Of a stretch of DNA of 64,000 nt, positions 33,501-51,103 are shown one piece after another (position 1 is the first letter of the stretch; each line of letters begins with the position of its first letter). Source of the DNA: Alnus glutinosa (taxonomy: Eukaryota > Streptophyta > Magnoliopsida > Fagales > Betulaceae); assembly GCF_958979055.1 (NCBI RefSeq), contig NC_084888.1:5288001-5352000 (forward strand), written 5' to 3'. A model generated the notes under the pieces. That model did not search any database, was not told where the DNA came from, and saw nothing but the letters and a program-made list of their open reading frames with translations. A program made the translations under genes and the position numbers.

Positions 33501-36500
33501 GCCAACTCCTCATGGGTATGTTTCAAGATCTCAATTAGAATGATTATTAGGCTCTTTGAAGTATACAAGACTCCAAATATTTTAATCAATTTTCAAAAAT
33601 TTGAGTTACAAATGTTATATTGTAATTCCTGCTTAAATTCTACATATGTTTGAAATTTGGGTTATTTTGAAATTTTTAGTAGTCTATTTTGCTGCACAAA
33701 ATTTGAGGGGGCACAATTGAGATGTGAAAGTGATGTTTGCTAGGAGAGAAAAACTGCAGAAAATAATTCTCAGTTTTATGCATCTTTTTCATTTCTATTA
33801 AATATTGATTGAGTTCACTAAAACAATTGTCTGCAAACAGTTATCGGAAGGCTTTGCGTATGATGAAATATGCTGATCATCATGGTTTTCCTATTATAAC
33901 ATTTGTTGACACTCCTGGGGCCTTTGCTGATCTCAAATCTGAGGAACTTGGCCAAGTGCGTATGCAACCATTCTTCTCACTTTATAAGTTGTTCTGTCTT
34001 TGATGTACTTCTGTCACGCAAAATTAAAGATGAATTGGTCTTTATTTATCCAGGGTGAAGCAATAGCCCAAAACTTAAGGACAATGTTTGGCCTCAAAGT
34101 GCCCATAGTAACAGTTGTAACAGGTGAAGGTGGTTCAGGTGGAGCTCTTGCCATTGCTTGTGCCAATAAATTGTTTATGCTAGAGAACTCTGCTTTCTAT
34201 GTTGCAAGGTGATATTATTATTCTTTCTTCTTTCTTTTAAGTATTCAGTTAAAAGCTATCAAAAGAAAGTTGAAGAATTTAAATCATGAAATTGGTACTC
34301 ATTTTAATGTACTAAATAAAACTGAATTCTTAATTCCACTTTAGGTGCCTATGTTGATGAAGCAACCAATAAGAATTACGTCGATAGATCATCAACTTAT
34401 ATGGAACCCGTTTTGCTTCTAGTTCACTGCTTATTTTCATGGTCGAATTGAACCCCAAGTCATCAATAAATAAAAACTTATTGCTTATATTGAACCAATG
34501 AAATCCTTCATTCCTCTTTAGTGGTCAACAGGTTGCTCACAGATAGAGAGACCTATATATTAACTCCCTGTTGTGAACATTATCATTTCCTTGGTATAGC
34601 TCTCATGGGTATTTATTCCATGATTATAGCATTTCACGTTTTCACCTCTCGTGGTCATAGCTCCTTAGCATTTCTCATAGTCTCAGTGGTTCTAATATCT
34701 CTTGTGGCTATGTTTCTCTAACCAGTCCTGAAGCATGTGCCGCAATATTATGGAAATCTTCCCAAGCAGCTCCTAAGGTAATCTAATGATATGGTGGTCG
34801 TGATTAATTGGAATGTGGGACATTTTAATTGATCAGGTGTAGTTTTAATCTAGTGCAGGCAGCTGAAAGACTCAGGATAACAGCCAAAGAACATTACAGG
34901 CTCAAAATTGCTGATGGTATAATTCCTGTAAGCACTTTGCTCCTTTAACATGTTTCCCATTGTTTAATTGTTATTCTTATTGGTCCTGGGTACTACAACA
35001 CTTTGGGCTGGGAATGACAGTCATAAGATTCCAAATTCTTTTTTCTGGTAGGCAGTAATCTCAGCGACCAAACTGATAATTAATTGTAACCAGTTATATA
35101 CAGAATTTTCCTTTTATTTTCAGTTATCAAATTGCCTAGTAGGATGAGAATCCATAGTTGCTAATCTCATAGGACATTTTGAGTACAGAGGAAATGTTTT
35201 TGTTACTTGCCTCTTGTTTTAACATCAAGTTTTTGTCACCAGTTAAGCTAAGTTTTCAACAGACACAGTTTTGTAACTATGGCAGTTATAGATGCTATAA
35301 CAAAACAAAACTTTGTATAAAAACTGTCTCGAGAAATCTACGAATATCGAATTAGGTCTCGACAGGGGAGTCGTGTTTTACTATCAGCCAGTGCAAAGTT
35401 TTCAATTCACTTAAGGTATTTGGAGACCCCTTATAATTTTCTAAGGTGAGGCCTCAGGTGAAAGGACAGAGCCTTTGTCACTTACTCAGCAATTTTGAGT
35501 GCTTCAGGCTTCAATAGTGATTCTCTTTTCCACATAGTGGAGGTTAAGAGCAAGGATTCCTGCCACCCCTGTCTATCTTCAGCTATATCTCAGGCAACTG
35601 CATAAAATGAGAGAAATCATTTTCAATCAATTGCATTTGAGCACAGTAAACACGACTAGAAGTTTGCATGACATAGAAAGGATTCAAAACACAGATTTAT
35701 ACCAGTTTATTTGCGAAGGTGAGCTAATAAAAAGTTTTCATACGTAACCATATTGATTGAGACTTGTTGAACAAAAAAAAAGATGCTTCCACTGACTAAT
35801 CTTCTTTGAACTATTGATGGACTGAAGTTGTATGGGTTCTCTATTAATGTGAAAATTAATTCTATCATGCAAAAGATTGCCTACAATGTCAAATATATGT
35901 TAACTTATAGGTGTTTGACTCCAAATGTGCTGATCTTCATATTATTTTAGGGAAACTTATTGTGGTAAAAGCAAAAAATACAATAAAACCTAGCGGACTC
36001 TCCCTGACTGAATTTAACAGGTTCTTACATATATCACATGACAATCAGCCAACTCTTTTGTTTTTCTGTTATTACTGATTGATGATCAACTCAGGTGGTA
36101 CGGATTTTGTCATTACTGTTGTTTATGTCGCTATTATTTACAGGAGCCTCTTGGCGGTGCACATAAAGATCCTCTATGGACTTCCCAACAAATTAAGCTT
36201 GCAATCACCCAGGCCATGAAGGTATGTGATATTAACATTCTACACACACGGATAGGAAAATGAATTTATTCATTGAAGTTCTATTATATTTTTCTAGTCC
36301 TAAACATTTTTCCCAACCATTACCCGCTATTTTAGGAAATAATAATAAAAGAACATTTTATCATTATAACTTTTCATGTATTCATCTTACTAGATATGTT
36401 TCTGGGGAGTCATTTCTCTTATTTAAAATTCATAGGAATTGGCAAATATGGATAAGAAAGAGTTGCTCAACCACCGTAGACTCAAATTCCGGTCAATTGG

Positions 36501-37443
36501 AGGTTTCCAAGAAGGCATTCCTGTGGAGCCAGAGAGGAAACGCAACATGAAGCCATCAGACAACAACATGCCTAAGACTGCTGATATGGTGACAGAGCTT
36601 GAGAATCTAAAGAATATTCTTGAGCCAGGACCATCCAATTCAACTGCCATTCAAGCAATTGAAAAACTCAAGCAAGATGTAAACCACGAGATTAGCAGAG
36701 CATTCATTTCGATGGGATTGCAAGAAAAGTTTGAATCGATTAAGGCAGAGTTATCTAAAGCCCCAAATCCTCCTGATCAGGCCCCTGATCGTAATGTAAA
36801 GGAGGACATGTATGAAATAATGCAGGAATTTAAACAGAACTTGTTGCAGCCGGGGGCCTACCTTGGGTTAAAGTACAAGCTTGCAAAGTTAAGATTGGTT
36901 AGCAGGTTCATTGAGATTACAGAGAAAAGTAAGAAACTAAAGGCAGAGATTAATCAGAAAATACCACTTGATATCAAAGCAAAGATGGAAGTTCTGAAGA
37001 ATGCTCAGGAAAAATTATCCAAAGGGGATTCCATAAACAAAGATTTAGCAGAGGAAGTGGAGAGAGCAAAGAAAGAGATAGAGGAGGTTCTTAAGTCAGC
37101 TAACTTGGATATTGTTGGGGTGACTAAGAGAAAGATGGTTAGTTCATCTCTAGATTTAAGAAAGAAGATAGTGGAATTGAACAAAGAGATTCAGGAGGAG
37201 ATTGAGAGAGTAATAGATGAAGCTGGTCTTAGGAGCAAACTTAAGGAGTTGAAGGCGGAGATAGCAAAAGGCTCAACTTCAAAAGGTGTTGAAAAATTGC
37301 AAGCAGAGATAAAGGAGGGGATTCTTGCTGCTTTGGATGTCAGTGTCTTGAAGGAAAAGGTTGACAATCTGAGAGTGGAGTTGGCATCCTCCACAGGAAG
37401 AGCTACTGAAGGTAAGGTTGGTGCCGAAAATGGCAAATGCTGA
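30565..37443 (+). CDS. CAC3: Acetyl-CoA carboxylase carboxyltransferase subunit alpha, plastidial
   Basis: Alpha subunit of the carboxyltransferase of the heteromeric plastid ACCase. It works with the plastid-encoded AccD to make malonyl-CoA for fatty-acid synthesis. Ten exons: 30565-30948, 31174-31248, 33160-33267, 33355-33515, 33841-33955, 34054-34208, 34726-34777, 34859-34927, 36144-36221 and 36436-37443. All phases match; 734 residues. An N-terminal transit peptide of roughly 60-70 residues precedes [12 protein letters not shown]. The AccA core follows: [74 protein letters not shown] and [14 protein letters not shown], then [10 protein letters not shown]. The oxyanion-hole glycines of [10 protein letters not shown] are present. 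The last exon encodes the long coiled-coil C-terminal extension of plant alpha-CT (about 330 residues), a little shorter than in Arabidopsis (769 total, from memory). An acceptor just before the ATG (ctgcacag at 30547) suggests a 5'UTR intron. Confidence 0.96.
31671..32700 (-). mobile_element. Probable decayed LTR-element DNA in carboxyltransferase intron 2
   Basis: Intron 2 (31249-33159) is much longer than the others. Between about 31670 and 32700 it holds foreign-looking DNA. On the minus strand, the frames around 32100-32400 give Ser/Pro/Thr-rich peptides ([18 protein letters not shown], then [12 protein letters not shown]) like the variable linker after the integrase of copia polyproteins. 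There are frame breaks, and no RT or integrase core was recognised. The ends are uncertain. Confidence 0.35.
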
Positions 37444-37553
37444 AAGAACTTGCTTTGTTACAAAAAGATAGCTATAGGACATGATGATACATCTTCTTGT
37501 ATTCAAATTATGTATTACAGAACAATGATAAGATGTTATCTAGTATTTTCACG

Positions 37554-37604
<51 letters not shown>

Positions 37605-38249
37605 GCACGCACATTATAAGTAACTGGCCCTAATGGCCTTGGAAAGAAGAATGCTAGATACTATATTTTTATCCAAAATTTATCTCACAATGATAACATG
37701 ACAACCCTAACCAATAATCGGTTAGCGTTTTCATTGTGAAATAAGTGTCGGATAAAAATAAGGTATATAACATTACTTTTTTAAAAATGCACCACCTTGT
37801 TTGCGATTTGAAAATACAGATTTGTCTATATTTTCAAACCGTAATTTTAAAAATAAAAATAAAAATAAAAAATTACAATTCCAAACAATATACTTTTGTC
37901 AATTTTACTTAGAATCTTAATTTAATGGTGCAAAATATTTATTTGGCTTTTGAGGTTTGAGACTGTGACTTGCAACATGACTTTTGGTATTCTATGTGGA
38001 ATTTAAACCTTTATCTACATGACTGCGTTAGGCAATGCATCAGATCCTCCATCATTTTCTCCTTTATTAGATATAATCGCAATAATATAACAGAAAAAGC
38101 AAAAACATGATATGACCTACAGGGAAAAAAGAAAGAAGCCACTTTGCCATGACTCATGACCCGGCCCCATCATCTTTTCCAACCACAAAAAGGAAGTTCC
38201 CTTTCCATTATCATTTATCATCTCAGTATTTAATTTTCCCTATTTTTCC

Positions 38250-38288
<39 letters not shown>

Positions 38289-38659
38289 CCATTTTGAAAC
38301 TGAATTAACGCTGACCATTTTTTTTTTTTTGGGCTCAGAAACGCCAACAAATAGTCAAATACAAGCAGCAAAAGCTGCAAACAGAGGCGGTCAAACACCT
38401 TTTACCACCACTTAATTGGTTCGTCCTATGTGTAAAGTGTAGATTGGATAACTTTAATAATATTTATATAATTATAAGATATAATTTTTATGGATTCGAA
38501 ATCTATAGTCTGAAAAATAAAATAAAAAAGAAAAAGATTTTAACCAAGTTGTGCTTAAACTTCAAATTTTGAGTATAATTGGAAGATAGACAAATCCTAA
38601 TTAGGAGAACTAATAATGAAAACAAGTCGACTTTAATGGATTAAAACCATTTATAACAA
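37444..38659. other. 3' region of the carboxyltransferase gene and intergenic DNA
   Basis: The 3'UTR runs into a (TA)n(CA)n microsatellite at 37557-37610. The stretch 37640-37780 is an imperfect inverted pair (ctatatttttatccaaaatt against gtgtcggataaaaataaggt) and may be a small MITE. A T38 run spans 38249-38286. No gene is seen. Confidence 0.5.
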
Positions 38660-39061
38660 GAGAAATGCTAACACTTACACTTATGTTTTACCCCATCTAC
38701 ACCTTGACGTGAGCCACCCTAGATCTTTATTGCATCTTTTTTCTAAATCCATTTGCTTTGTAAACGCAGTGACAGATCTTTCTTCTTTCTTCTAAAATAA
38801 AAACTTTTTCTTTTTCTCCCTTTCGCATTTGAAATATTTTTCAAACTTGAAGATTATTCTCTTATATCTTCTTTTCTTTTGAAGTGAGAAAGCGAAAACA
38901 ATTGAAAGAAACAGAGAGAACACATTTCTACGAGATATTTAGGGTGAGTTGTTGCAAAAAGAGGTTTGGGTTTATCATTTTCTTCACCAGCAAATCTTAG
39001 AAAAAAAAGAAGCAAAAGCAAAAATAAAAAAGAACCACCTTATGGGTATGAGATTTTATAG

Positions 39062-39093
<32 letters not shown>

Positions 39094-39398
39094 AAATTTA
39101 GTGACTTTCACGGGGTTTTACAAAAGAATCACTCATTCCTCTCTCTCTCTCTCCTTTGACCGTGCCTCTGCCTTTATTGATTGCCATACAAGCAATCTTC
39201 AAGCTCAAAAAATTACTCAAATGTGAAGGAATAAATAAATAAAAGTTATTTTCTCGATTCCGGGTTCACGTCACTTCATATCTGAGAGAAAGCATATGGG
39301 TTTAAAAAAACATAAAAGAGGCACTGAAAATCTGATGTGCCTATTGCCACGTTAGGGTGTGGAAATATGGGATTGAAAAATGGGTGTAGCATTTTTCT
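38660..39398. mobile_element. hAT-like MITE with 8-bp target-site duplication
   Basis: A 739-bp non-coding element. The ends are gagaaatgctaacactt and gggtgtagcatttttct, forming imperfect terminal inverted repeats (AGAAATGCTA and AGAAAAATGCTA when both are read inward). It is flanked by an exact 8-bp duplication, TATAACAA (38652-38659 and 39399-39406), the length made by hAT transposases. The interior includes an A29 run at 39061-39089 and no open frame of note. Confidence 0.75.
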
Positions 39399-39871
39399 TA
39401 TAACAAATATATTTTAAATAGTTTATTTTGCTTAAACATTCAAGAAATAGTAGAAAACCATATTTTTATTCGATTTTGTTGGTGTGAATATGCTAATAAG
39501 TTGATACCACATCATCAAAATATGATAAGAGTGTGGCATTTCTCTTACTCTAAACATTCTCAAATGTAGATTGAAATACAAATGTTGTATTTTAGAAAAG
39601 GGAACATTATTGTATTGGTCATTGAGTTTTGCTTCTCCTTATTTTTTTTTTCTAATTTTTTTTTTTTCCTTGTGGTTCTGTTTTGTCAGATCTATTATTT
39701 TGTCCAATTTTATAAACTTTTCTTTTACTGAATTATTTTAGAAGAAATAAAAAAAAATAGCGGGTGGCTCACGGTGATACCACCCCTTTATTAGGAAAGC
39801 ACGAGTCACTTGTAATATATATATATATTTTTTTGAATAATTCTACAAGTAAAATGTTATAAAAATTAAAA

Positions 39872-40795
39872 GGAAAAACTACGTATAACCCCCTCAAACT
39901 ACCACATCATTATCAATGTACCCCCTAAACTACCAATTGTGTCAATCTCCCCCCTTAAACTACAAGAAAATGTCAATGTCCCCCTAATGACAGAAATGTC
40001 CTTCATAAAATTATTAAAAAAAAATAAAAATAAAAATTATTAAAAAAATCTAAAATAACAAAAATTTATTCCAAAAAAATAAAAATTAAAACTTTTTTTA
40101 TTTTTTTTTTAAATAATAATTTTCAGTTTTTTTTTTCCTTTTTTTTTTCTTTTTAAAAAAATTGTTTTTTTTCCTTTTTTTTTTTAATTTAATAAAAACA
40201 GGTTTTTTTTTCATTTGTTTTATTTTTTTTTTAAATAAATAAATTTCAGTTATTTTTTCGTTTTTTTTTCTTTTTTAAAAAAAATATTATTTTTCGTTTT
40301 TTAATTTAATAAAGACTGGTTTTTTTTTTTCATTTGTTTTATTTTAAAAATAAATAAATAAATTTCAGTTAGCTTCTTTTTTTCTCTTTTCTTTTTTCTT
40401 TTTTCGTTTTTTTTTCTTTAAAAAAAAAATAAATTTCAGTTATTTTTTGTTTGCTTTTTTTTTTTTAAAAAAAAAAAAAAGACACAAAATAAAAATTTTG
40501 TTATTTTATTTTAATTTTATTTTTCGTTTTTTTTTAAATATTTCGTTTTTTTATTTATTTATTTATTTTTTATTTTATTTTTATGTTTTCTAGTTTTAGT
40601 TTTAATTTTTTGAATTAATGAGGACATTTTTTGTTTTATTCAAGAAAAATTAGGGTCATTTTTGTCTTTTTGTTGGTCTTAGGGGGGACATTGACATTTT
40701 TTGGTAGTTTAAGGAGGGACATTAACACAATTGGTAGTTTAGGGGGTACATTGACAATTGAGTGGTAGTTTGAGGGGGTTATGTATACTTTTCCC
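39872..40795. mobile_element. Mutator-like foldback MITE with 9-bp target-site duplication
   Basis: A 924-bp element with long inverted arms of about 110-140 bp. Left: ggaaaaactacgtataaccc, then cctcaaactaccac and gtaccccctaaactaccaat. Right: attggtagtttagggggtac, then gtggtagtttgagggggtta and tgtatacttttccc. It is flanked by an exact 9-bp duplication, AAATTAAAA (39863-39871 and 40796-40804), as made by MULEs. The interior (about 40020-40610) is almost pure A/T with degenerate repeats of tttcgtttttttt and ataaatttcagtta. No coding capacity. Confidence 0.8.
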
Positions 40796-40804
40796 AAATT
40801 AAAA

Positions 40805-41735
40805 TTATCACTTATTTTATTTTAATTTTTTATAAGCTTGATTTAATGATTGATTTTCACTATCACATCATTATTTTGTATAATAATCGAATAACGGTCT
40901 ATTAAAAAAGATTTTTTTATTTTATTTTATTTTTTTCCTTCTTTTGGAAATGAGTGTAATTGAAATCTTTTGTTAAAATAGGGCTTATATTGGGAAAAAA
41001 GCAAAAACAAAAAGCTAACTGAGTCGGTAGTTAAAACGAAAAAAAACAAAGAAAGCGGGGCCGTTGAGCAAATTAGAAACAATCTCTCTTTTCTGACGAT
41101 GCCCTAAGATTCTCACTTGCTCCGCAGCACGGTGCGAGTTCGTCATTTCCTTCTTGTGTTCTCAAACCCAACTGAGTCCTCCCATTTCTCTCGATTTGCC
41201 AATCCAAAGACATCAGCTTCCTCTTGTTTCCGATCTAATAGATCTGTACAAATTACAGCCCTAGGTCATTAATCGCTTCTCTTTTTCTTTTTCTTTTTCT
41301 TTTTTCTTTCTTTCTCAAGGTTCTGTATTAAACCCTAATTTCTTTCACTGCTTCTTTCTTAGGCTTTGAATTTAATCTGTACTGGTTTCTAACCGTTTTT
41401 TGAAATTTGCTTTATTTTACGATCCTGCCACCAGGAAACCCTAGCTACGTAAAAAGGTTTGTCTATATTCGTCGATTGCAGACTTTTTGGCCTTTGCCCT
41501 TGGTTCCGCTGTCAATTTGCGATCCTGTCATTTAGAAACCCTAGCTTTAGAAATTCTTCTCTACTTAGGTTTTGATTCGCTGGAAAAATCTCCACCGAGC
41601 GCTAGAAGGGTTTCAAAACGCCCACGGTTTTTGTTCTAATTAACGATCGCTACCGACAGGAAACCCTAGAGTCGCGGTTCTCCAGCAAACCCTGGTTTTC
41701 GACCTTTTGGGTGGGGTTTGAATAGAACCGGTTCG
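40805..41735 (+). promoter_or_regulatory. Promoter and 5'UTR of the DEAD-box helicase gene
   Basis: From about 41085 the sequence becomes less AT-rich and pyrimidine-rich (ctctcttttctgacgatgcc, then cttttctttttctttttc at 41280), as expected of a plant leader. Several aaaccctag/aaccctaa elements (41333, 41438, 41540, 41662), typical of telo-box-like motifs near genes for RNA metabolism, precede the ATG at 41736. The transcription start and a possible leader intron are not fixed. Confidence 0.45.
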
Positions 41736-46880
<5,145 letters not shown>

Positions 46881-47365
46881 CTGGTGGTAGATATCTCGCG
46901 GTGTGCTCGACAATGGTGAGTAAACCATACCATGTCCTACTGATGCGCCCTATTTGTCATTTTGTGCCAAGCAATTGAATGTGCATTTCTTTTATTCTTA
47001 TTTAGTTATAGAATGAGTGTCACAGTTTATCTTCATTTCATTTTTTCAATAGAAAGTAATTATGATACCCAAATGTTGACATAAGCTTGTTCCTCTCTTT
47101 TTTTTTCCTCCCCCTTACCCTCTTAAATGACAAGATTTCATTGTGTTTAGGTAGGAAAAGTTGTGGTAAGGGAATGATGATAAGTTTGATCTTTTATTAT
47201 GCCATACCACTTCATACGATTATTCTTGATAAATTTCCAATTACAGCTTCAGGAGTATTTACTCCTTATTTAAGAATTAACAATAGGGAATGATTAGTTA
47301 AAGGTGGAATCTTTGATATACAGATGCCCATCTGGTTAAGGTATCTCTTGTCCACTGCAGTGAGA

Positions 47366-47435
<70 letters not shown>

Positions 47436-48900
47436 TAATATAAACATATTATGAACTAGTGAACTTTAAATGCTATCCATGTATACTTTCTGCAATACTG
47501 ACTCATATGCACTATTGCAGGCCATTAATGGCTTAAGTTGGGGTCAATGTGTGAATCTAATAGTATGTATGTATAGTGGAAGGTCAAAGAAAATCCTCAT
47601 CGAATTCTGTGTCCAGTATTGTGGGACGTGTCTTTGTTTTTTATTTAAAAAAGATTTGCCGTCCTTAAGCAAGATAGCTCACTTTTTTATGCTTCTATAT
47701 TTACATAGTTAAAACTCCAGAATATGCAAGTCAAAATATATTTAAGGAAATCATTAAGCAATTGATTAGGACCCTTGGGCTTTGAAATATGGAAAGTCTA
47801 AACTCATTTAAGGAATCCATTTATAATAATTAAAAAGAGATTAAATTTGCATAATTTTTTAAAATTTTGCTAAAAGATTGATTTTTCCAAGTTAATTCTC
47901 ACGTGTTCCTAAAAAACACTATTATTTCCTCAGGCACCTTGGGCCATACCTCATTTAAATGTAAAGAAAAAAAAAATGTAATTGGTTTCGTTATTGGGTG
48001 CTACAACCTATAACCTTCCAATAATAATAGTAATAAAGAAAAAACTCTGAAGGGCGCTCTCATGGTCATACCTCATTCATTTTGCAACAATTAAAACTCA
48101 TGATTGCCTTTATTTCTCTCTACCTTAGTCTCCTCTTTGCCATATCTCTATCATATACATGTAAGAAGCAATGAAATATTTTGAATTCCTATCTGATTTT
48201 ATAGAAAGGTAAAGTCAATTTGGATTAAATTGATAGAGGTATGAATAGTTTTTGATTATTTTCATATTGTGCAATTAGCTGGCTTTTTCAATGACCAATT
48301 CTCTTGTTATATGTGAGATATCTTTGTGCTTGATTGTTAGCGTTTTTTCCCATTCTTTCAGAAGTATTTTACGATTATTTTTCTCCAATCCATTGTGGCA
48401 TGTTTATATGAGTATTGTGGGTTGTGTTGAATATATCATCAGATGGCTCTGTAGAAAAGGGAGTGCTTTTAAGTTCCTAGTCGCTACACTTTTTTTCTTT
48501 TTTTTTTAATGCTAGATTGGCCTGCCAAATTAGGTTTATTTGGGTGCAATGATTTGGGATGATTTTAGCAGTTAAATTATAACGTGTTTCATTTCTCTTT
48601 TAAGGTGGATGATGTTGTCCAGTGAAGAAGGTATATCTTCGATTCTTCATTATGGAGGACGCATTGCGGGATTCATGTATCATGGTAAAAGTCTTGCCGT
48701 TGGTGTAGAGGGCATTTACCTTGGATTGCTTTTATTAGTTTCTGGATTTTCAAATCCCTGGTACTTCAACAGGACCGTAATGGGGTTTCAGATTGGCTTA
48801 TAAATCCCATATAGATGTTGGGTGGAGTACACCGTTGACTTAGATTTTGTTAAGACTGGTGTCGTACTATGTGCTCTTATTTTGTTGAAGGGTCTACCTT
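46881..48900 (+). other. RH8: Likely spliced 3'UTR of the helicase gene
   Basis: Thirty-five bases after the stop codon there is a good donor (gacaatg/gtgagt, cut after 46915). At 48604 there is a matching acceptor (ctcttttaag/gtggat), leaving an intron of about 1.7 kb inside the 3'UTR. The second 3'UTR exon would run from 48605 to about 48900. The intron contains a (TA)n tract at 47369-47434. This is inferred from splice signals only. Confidence 0.45.
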
Positions 48901-49571
48901 GCGTAAGAAATCCATTAGCCTTTTTATTTTTTTATTCCTAGCTATTTTTGGTGCAAACTTGTAGCTCGTGGTCCGGTTAGCCACAGACGGCCTAGTACTG
49001 AGAGATTAGCAAATCACTATGCTGTTGTGCATAGTTAGATTATAGCTAAACGGGAAATATTAGATGGGTCCAATTAATGAGGCATGGGTGAGAACGTTGT
49101 GGCTCCTTAGTTCGAATCTTTAATGAGAAAATTAAATTAAAAGGAAAAAAAAAAAAAAAAAAAGAAGAGACGAAGCTATGGTGCTCAAGATCTGCTAGGA
49201 AAAATATGAAAATATTGATTTGGGTTGAGGGCTTCCTGAGCTTAGAGTTTTAAATGTCACAAATCCATGGACTGAGGCAAGTAAGGAAGATGCCCGGTCT
49301 ATTTTTGCTTCTTTTGTTCGATTTCGATTGTTTTCTTTTTGTGAGTAGTGCACCTCGTTACGTCGTTTGACTTGGAATATTGATTATCTCATTAAAAGTA
49401 ACTTTAGAAGTTAAAATGGGAAGAAGATTGAGGCAACGATAATGAATGGGACCACTGGTGAAAAAGTTGTCATTTTCGTATGTCTATTCTAGCATTATTG
49501 CTCTATACACACACACGGTACTTTTTCAAGTGAAGCAATATATCGTTAATAATATATATATATTCACGAAT
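48901..49571. other. Intergenic DNA after the helicase gene
   Basis: No gene recognised. It contains an A19 run at 49145-49163 and short T-rich stretches. The segment 49050-49140 (gttcgaatctttaatgagaa) is vaguely retroposon-like, but no boundaries are visible. Confidence 0.4.
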
Positions 49572-50508
49572 GGGAGAATGGGGCTTTTTATTTTTTTTAA
49601 TATATGGAAGTACGAATTTCATTCGACAAGAAGGGTTACAAACATTAAAATAGTGGGGTGGGCTCTCCAACAATAAACCCGAATCTGAAAAAGTAGTGCC
49701 AAAAAGATAGGTAAAATGGTAACCAAGGAGGGAATAGTGAGTTTTTAGTTCCAAAGGAATTAAAAAGGTTTCGGCCCTATTTACCTTGAACAAAGTCAAG
49801 GCTTGGTCTGCACAAGGCGGATTAGAGATCAAATCAGTGAAGAACAGGGGTATGACCCGTGCAGAGGCTTTCAACCCAGTCCAAAACAACCCCTTCGAGA
49901 GGGCTGGGAGGGCACTGATCTGAAGATGACATAGAACTGGCACCACAAATATCAAAACAAAATATCTAGTGAATGGGTCTCCAAGAGAGACCAGAACCTA
50001 GGAATGAAAAATACAGGGAATGAAACTAATCACAAAGCATCGGAGGTGTAAAACCACTACTGAAGATCGGAACAGGCGGCGGGTTACAGGGAGAAACAGC
50101 TCGCACAGCGTCCGGATCTGGCGCGTGGGCTGCACGCTCCGGCGCATGATTGCCGGGTGACGAAGCGGCTGACAGTGGGTTGAAGAGAAAAGAGTCGGGA
50201 ATCCGATGGTGTGGAGCGTGTGGTGGAGAGGCCTCATGAAGTTAATAGATCTAAGTTGAAAAACATTAGATCTAAAAACTTCAAAATACCGGTGGATCCA
50301 CGGCTATGAGCGGGAGGAGGCGCACCAGTCCGATCTAGTTGTGGGAAACATGCGACAATGCTATAGCAATAGTTCTGTAGAAAGGTTAACCGAAAATCTA
50401 GCAGGATAAAGGCTAGCAAAAAGTCTAGCAGAATAAAGGCCTCAAAGGAGGCGTGCGCAGGGAGATAAAGGGTGGAAAGAGGAAGAGGAAGAGAGGGGAG
50501 AATGGGGC
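49572..50508 (-). mobile_element. Internally deleted LINE-like retroposon with 13-bp target-site duplication
   Basis: The element at about 49585-50495 is inserted in minus orientation. Its 3' end is on the left, where a poly(A) tail appears as tttttattttttttaatata, preceded on the minus strand by gtttgtaacccttcttgtcg then aatgaaatt, a phrase typical of plant LINE 3' ends. Its 5' end is on the right and resembles a GC-richer LINE 5' leader. The exact sequence GGGAGAATGGGGC lies at both sides (49572-49584 and 50496-50508). Neither endonuclease nor reverse transcriptase is encoded, so it was mobilised in trans or deleted internally. The longest minus-strand frame (150 codons, 49503-49955) crosses the tail and is not a gene. 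Confidence 0.7.
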
Positions 50509-51103
50509 CTTAATCAGTCGTATAACCCCCGCTCAGAAAATGCAGCATGTGGGATGGGCATTAAGCCCATCACGTGTAATTCAAGGGCAGGTTAAAAGCT
50601 CAACCAAACAAAAGGCTGTAAGGTTGGGGCAGACCGCCTGAGACGGTTTGAAAAGGATTATGATCAAGGAAACCTTGGCAGTGCTTTCTCTCCAAGAGGG
50701 GGTCTGACGTGTTGCACTTTCATGGGAACTGGCAAAGAAAACTAGGCTTGGTCATCAATCCAGTTGACTAGGATCTTGCTGGAGGGCCTATATAGGGGTG
50801 TTCTTGACTTCTTTGGCATATATTATCATCCAGTTCAAAGCATTGGGAACACACGCTGCAGAAGGGGTCATAGTCATAGATTTGTTGTATGGGTATTGGA
50901 TCCCAAATGAGGGGGTGGGATAGGTTATAGGCGTGTGAGGGCAGTGAGTAGGGCTTATGGGCCGATGTAGAGGCATGTAAGCCACACACGCCTGGTGGAG
51001 AAAGGGCGCAGGATGCCGAGGAGACCAAAGGTGGAGCACGTGGGTGGTGATGGAGGGGAAGGTGGAGCAGATCTAGCTTTTAAGCAAAAATAAAAAAAAT
51101 ATA
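50509..51103. other. Unassigned, relatively GC-rich intergenic DNA
   Basis: Base composition is higher in G than its neighbours, especially in 50850-51060 (gagggggtgggataggttat, then gtggtgatggaggggaaggt). It may be the remainder of an older retroelement that received the LINE insertion to its left. Open frames on the minus strand (for example 50768-51028) show no recognisable domain. Confidence 0.35.

Noticed and set aside
49503-49955. 150-codon minus-strand frame
   Set aside because: It spans the poly(A) tail of a retroposon and its flank, so it cannot be one ancestral gene.
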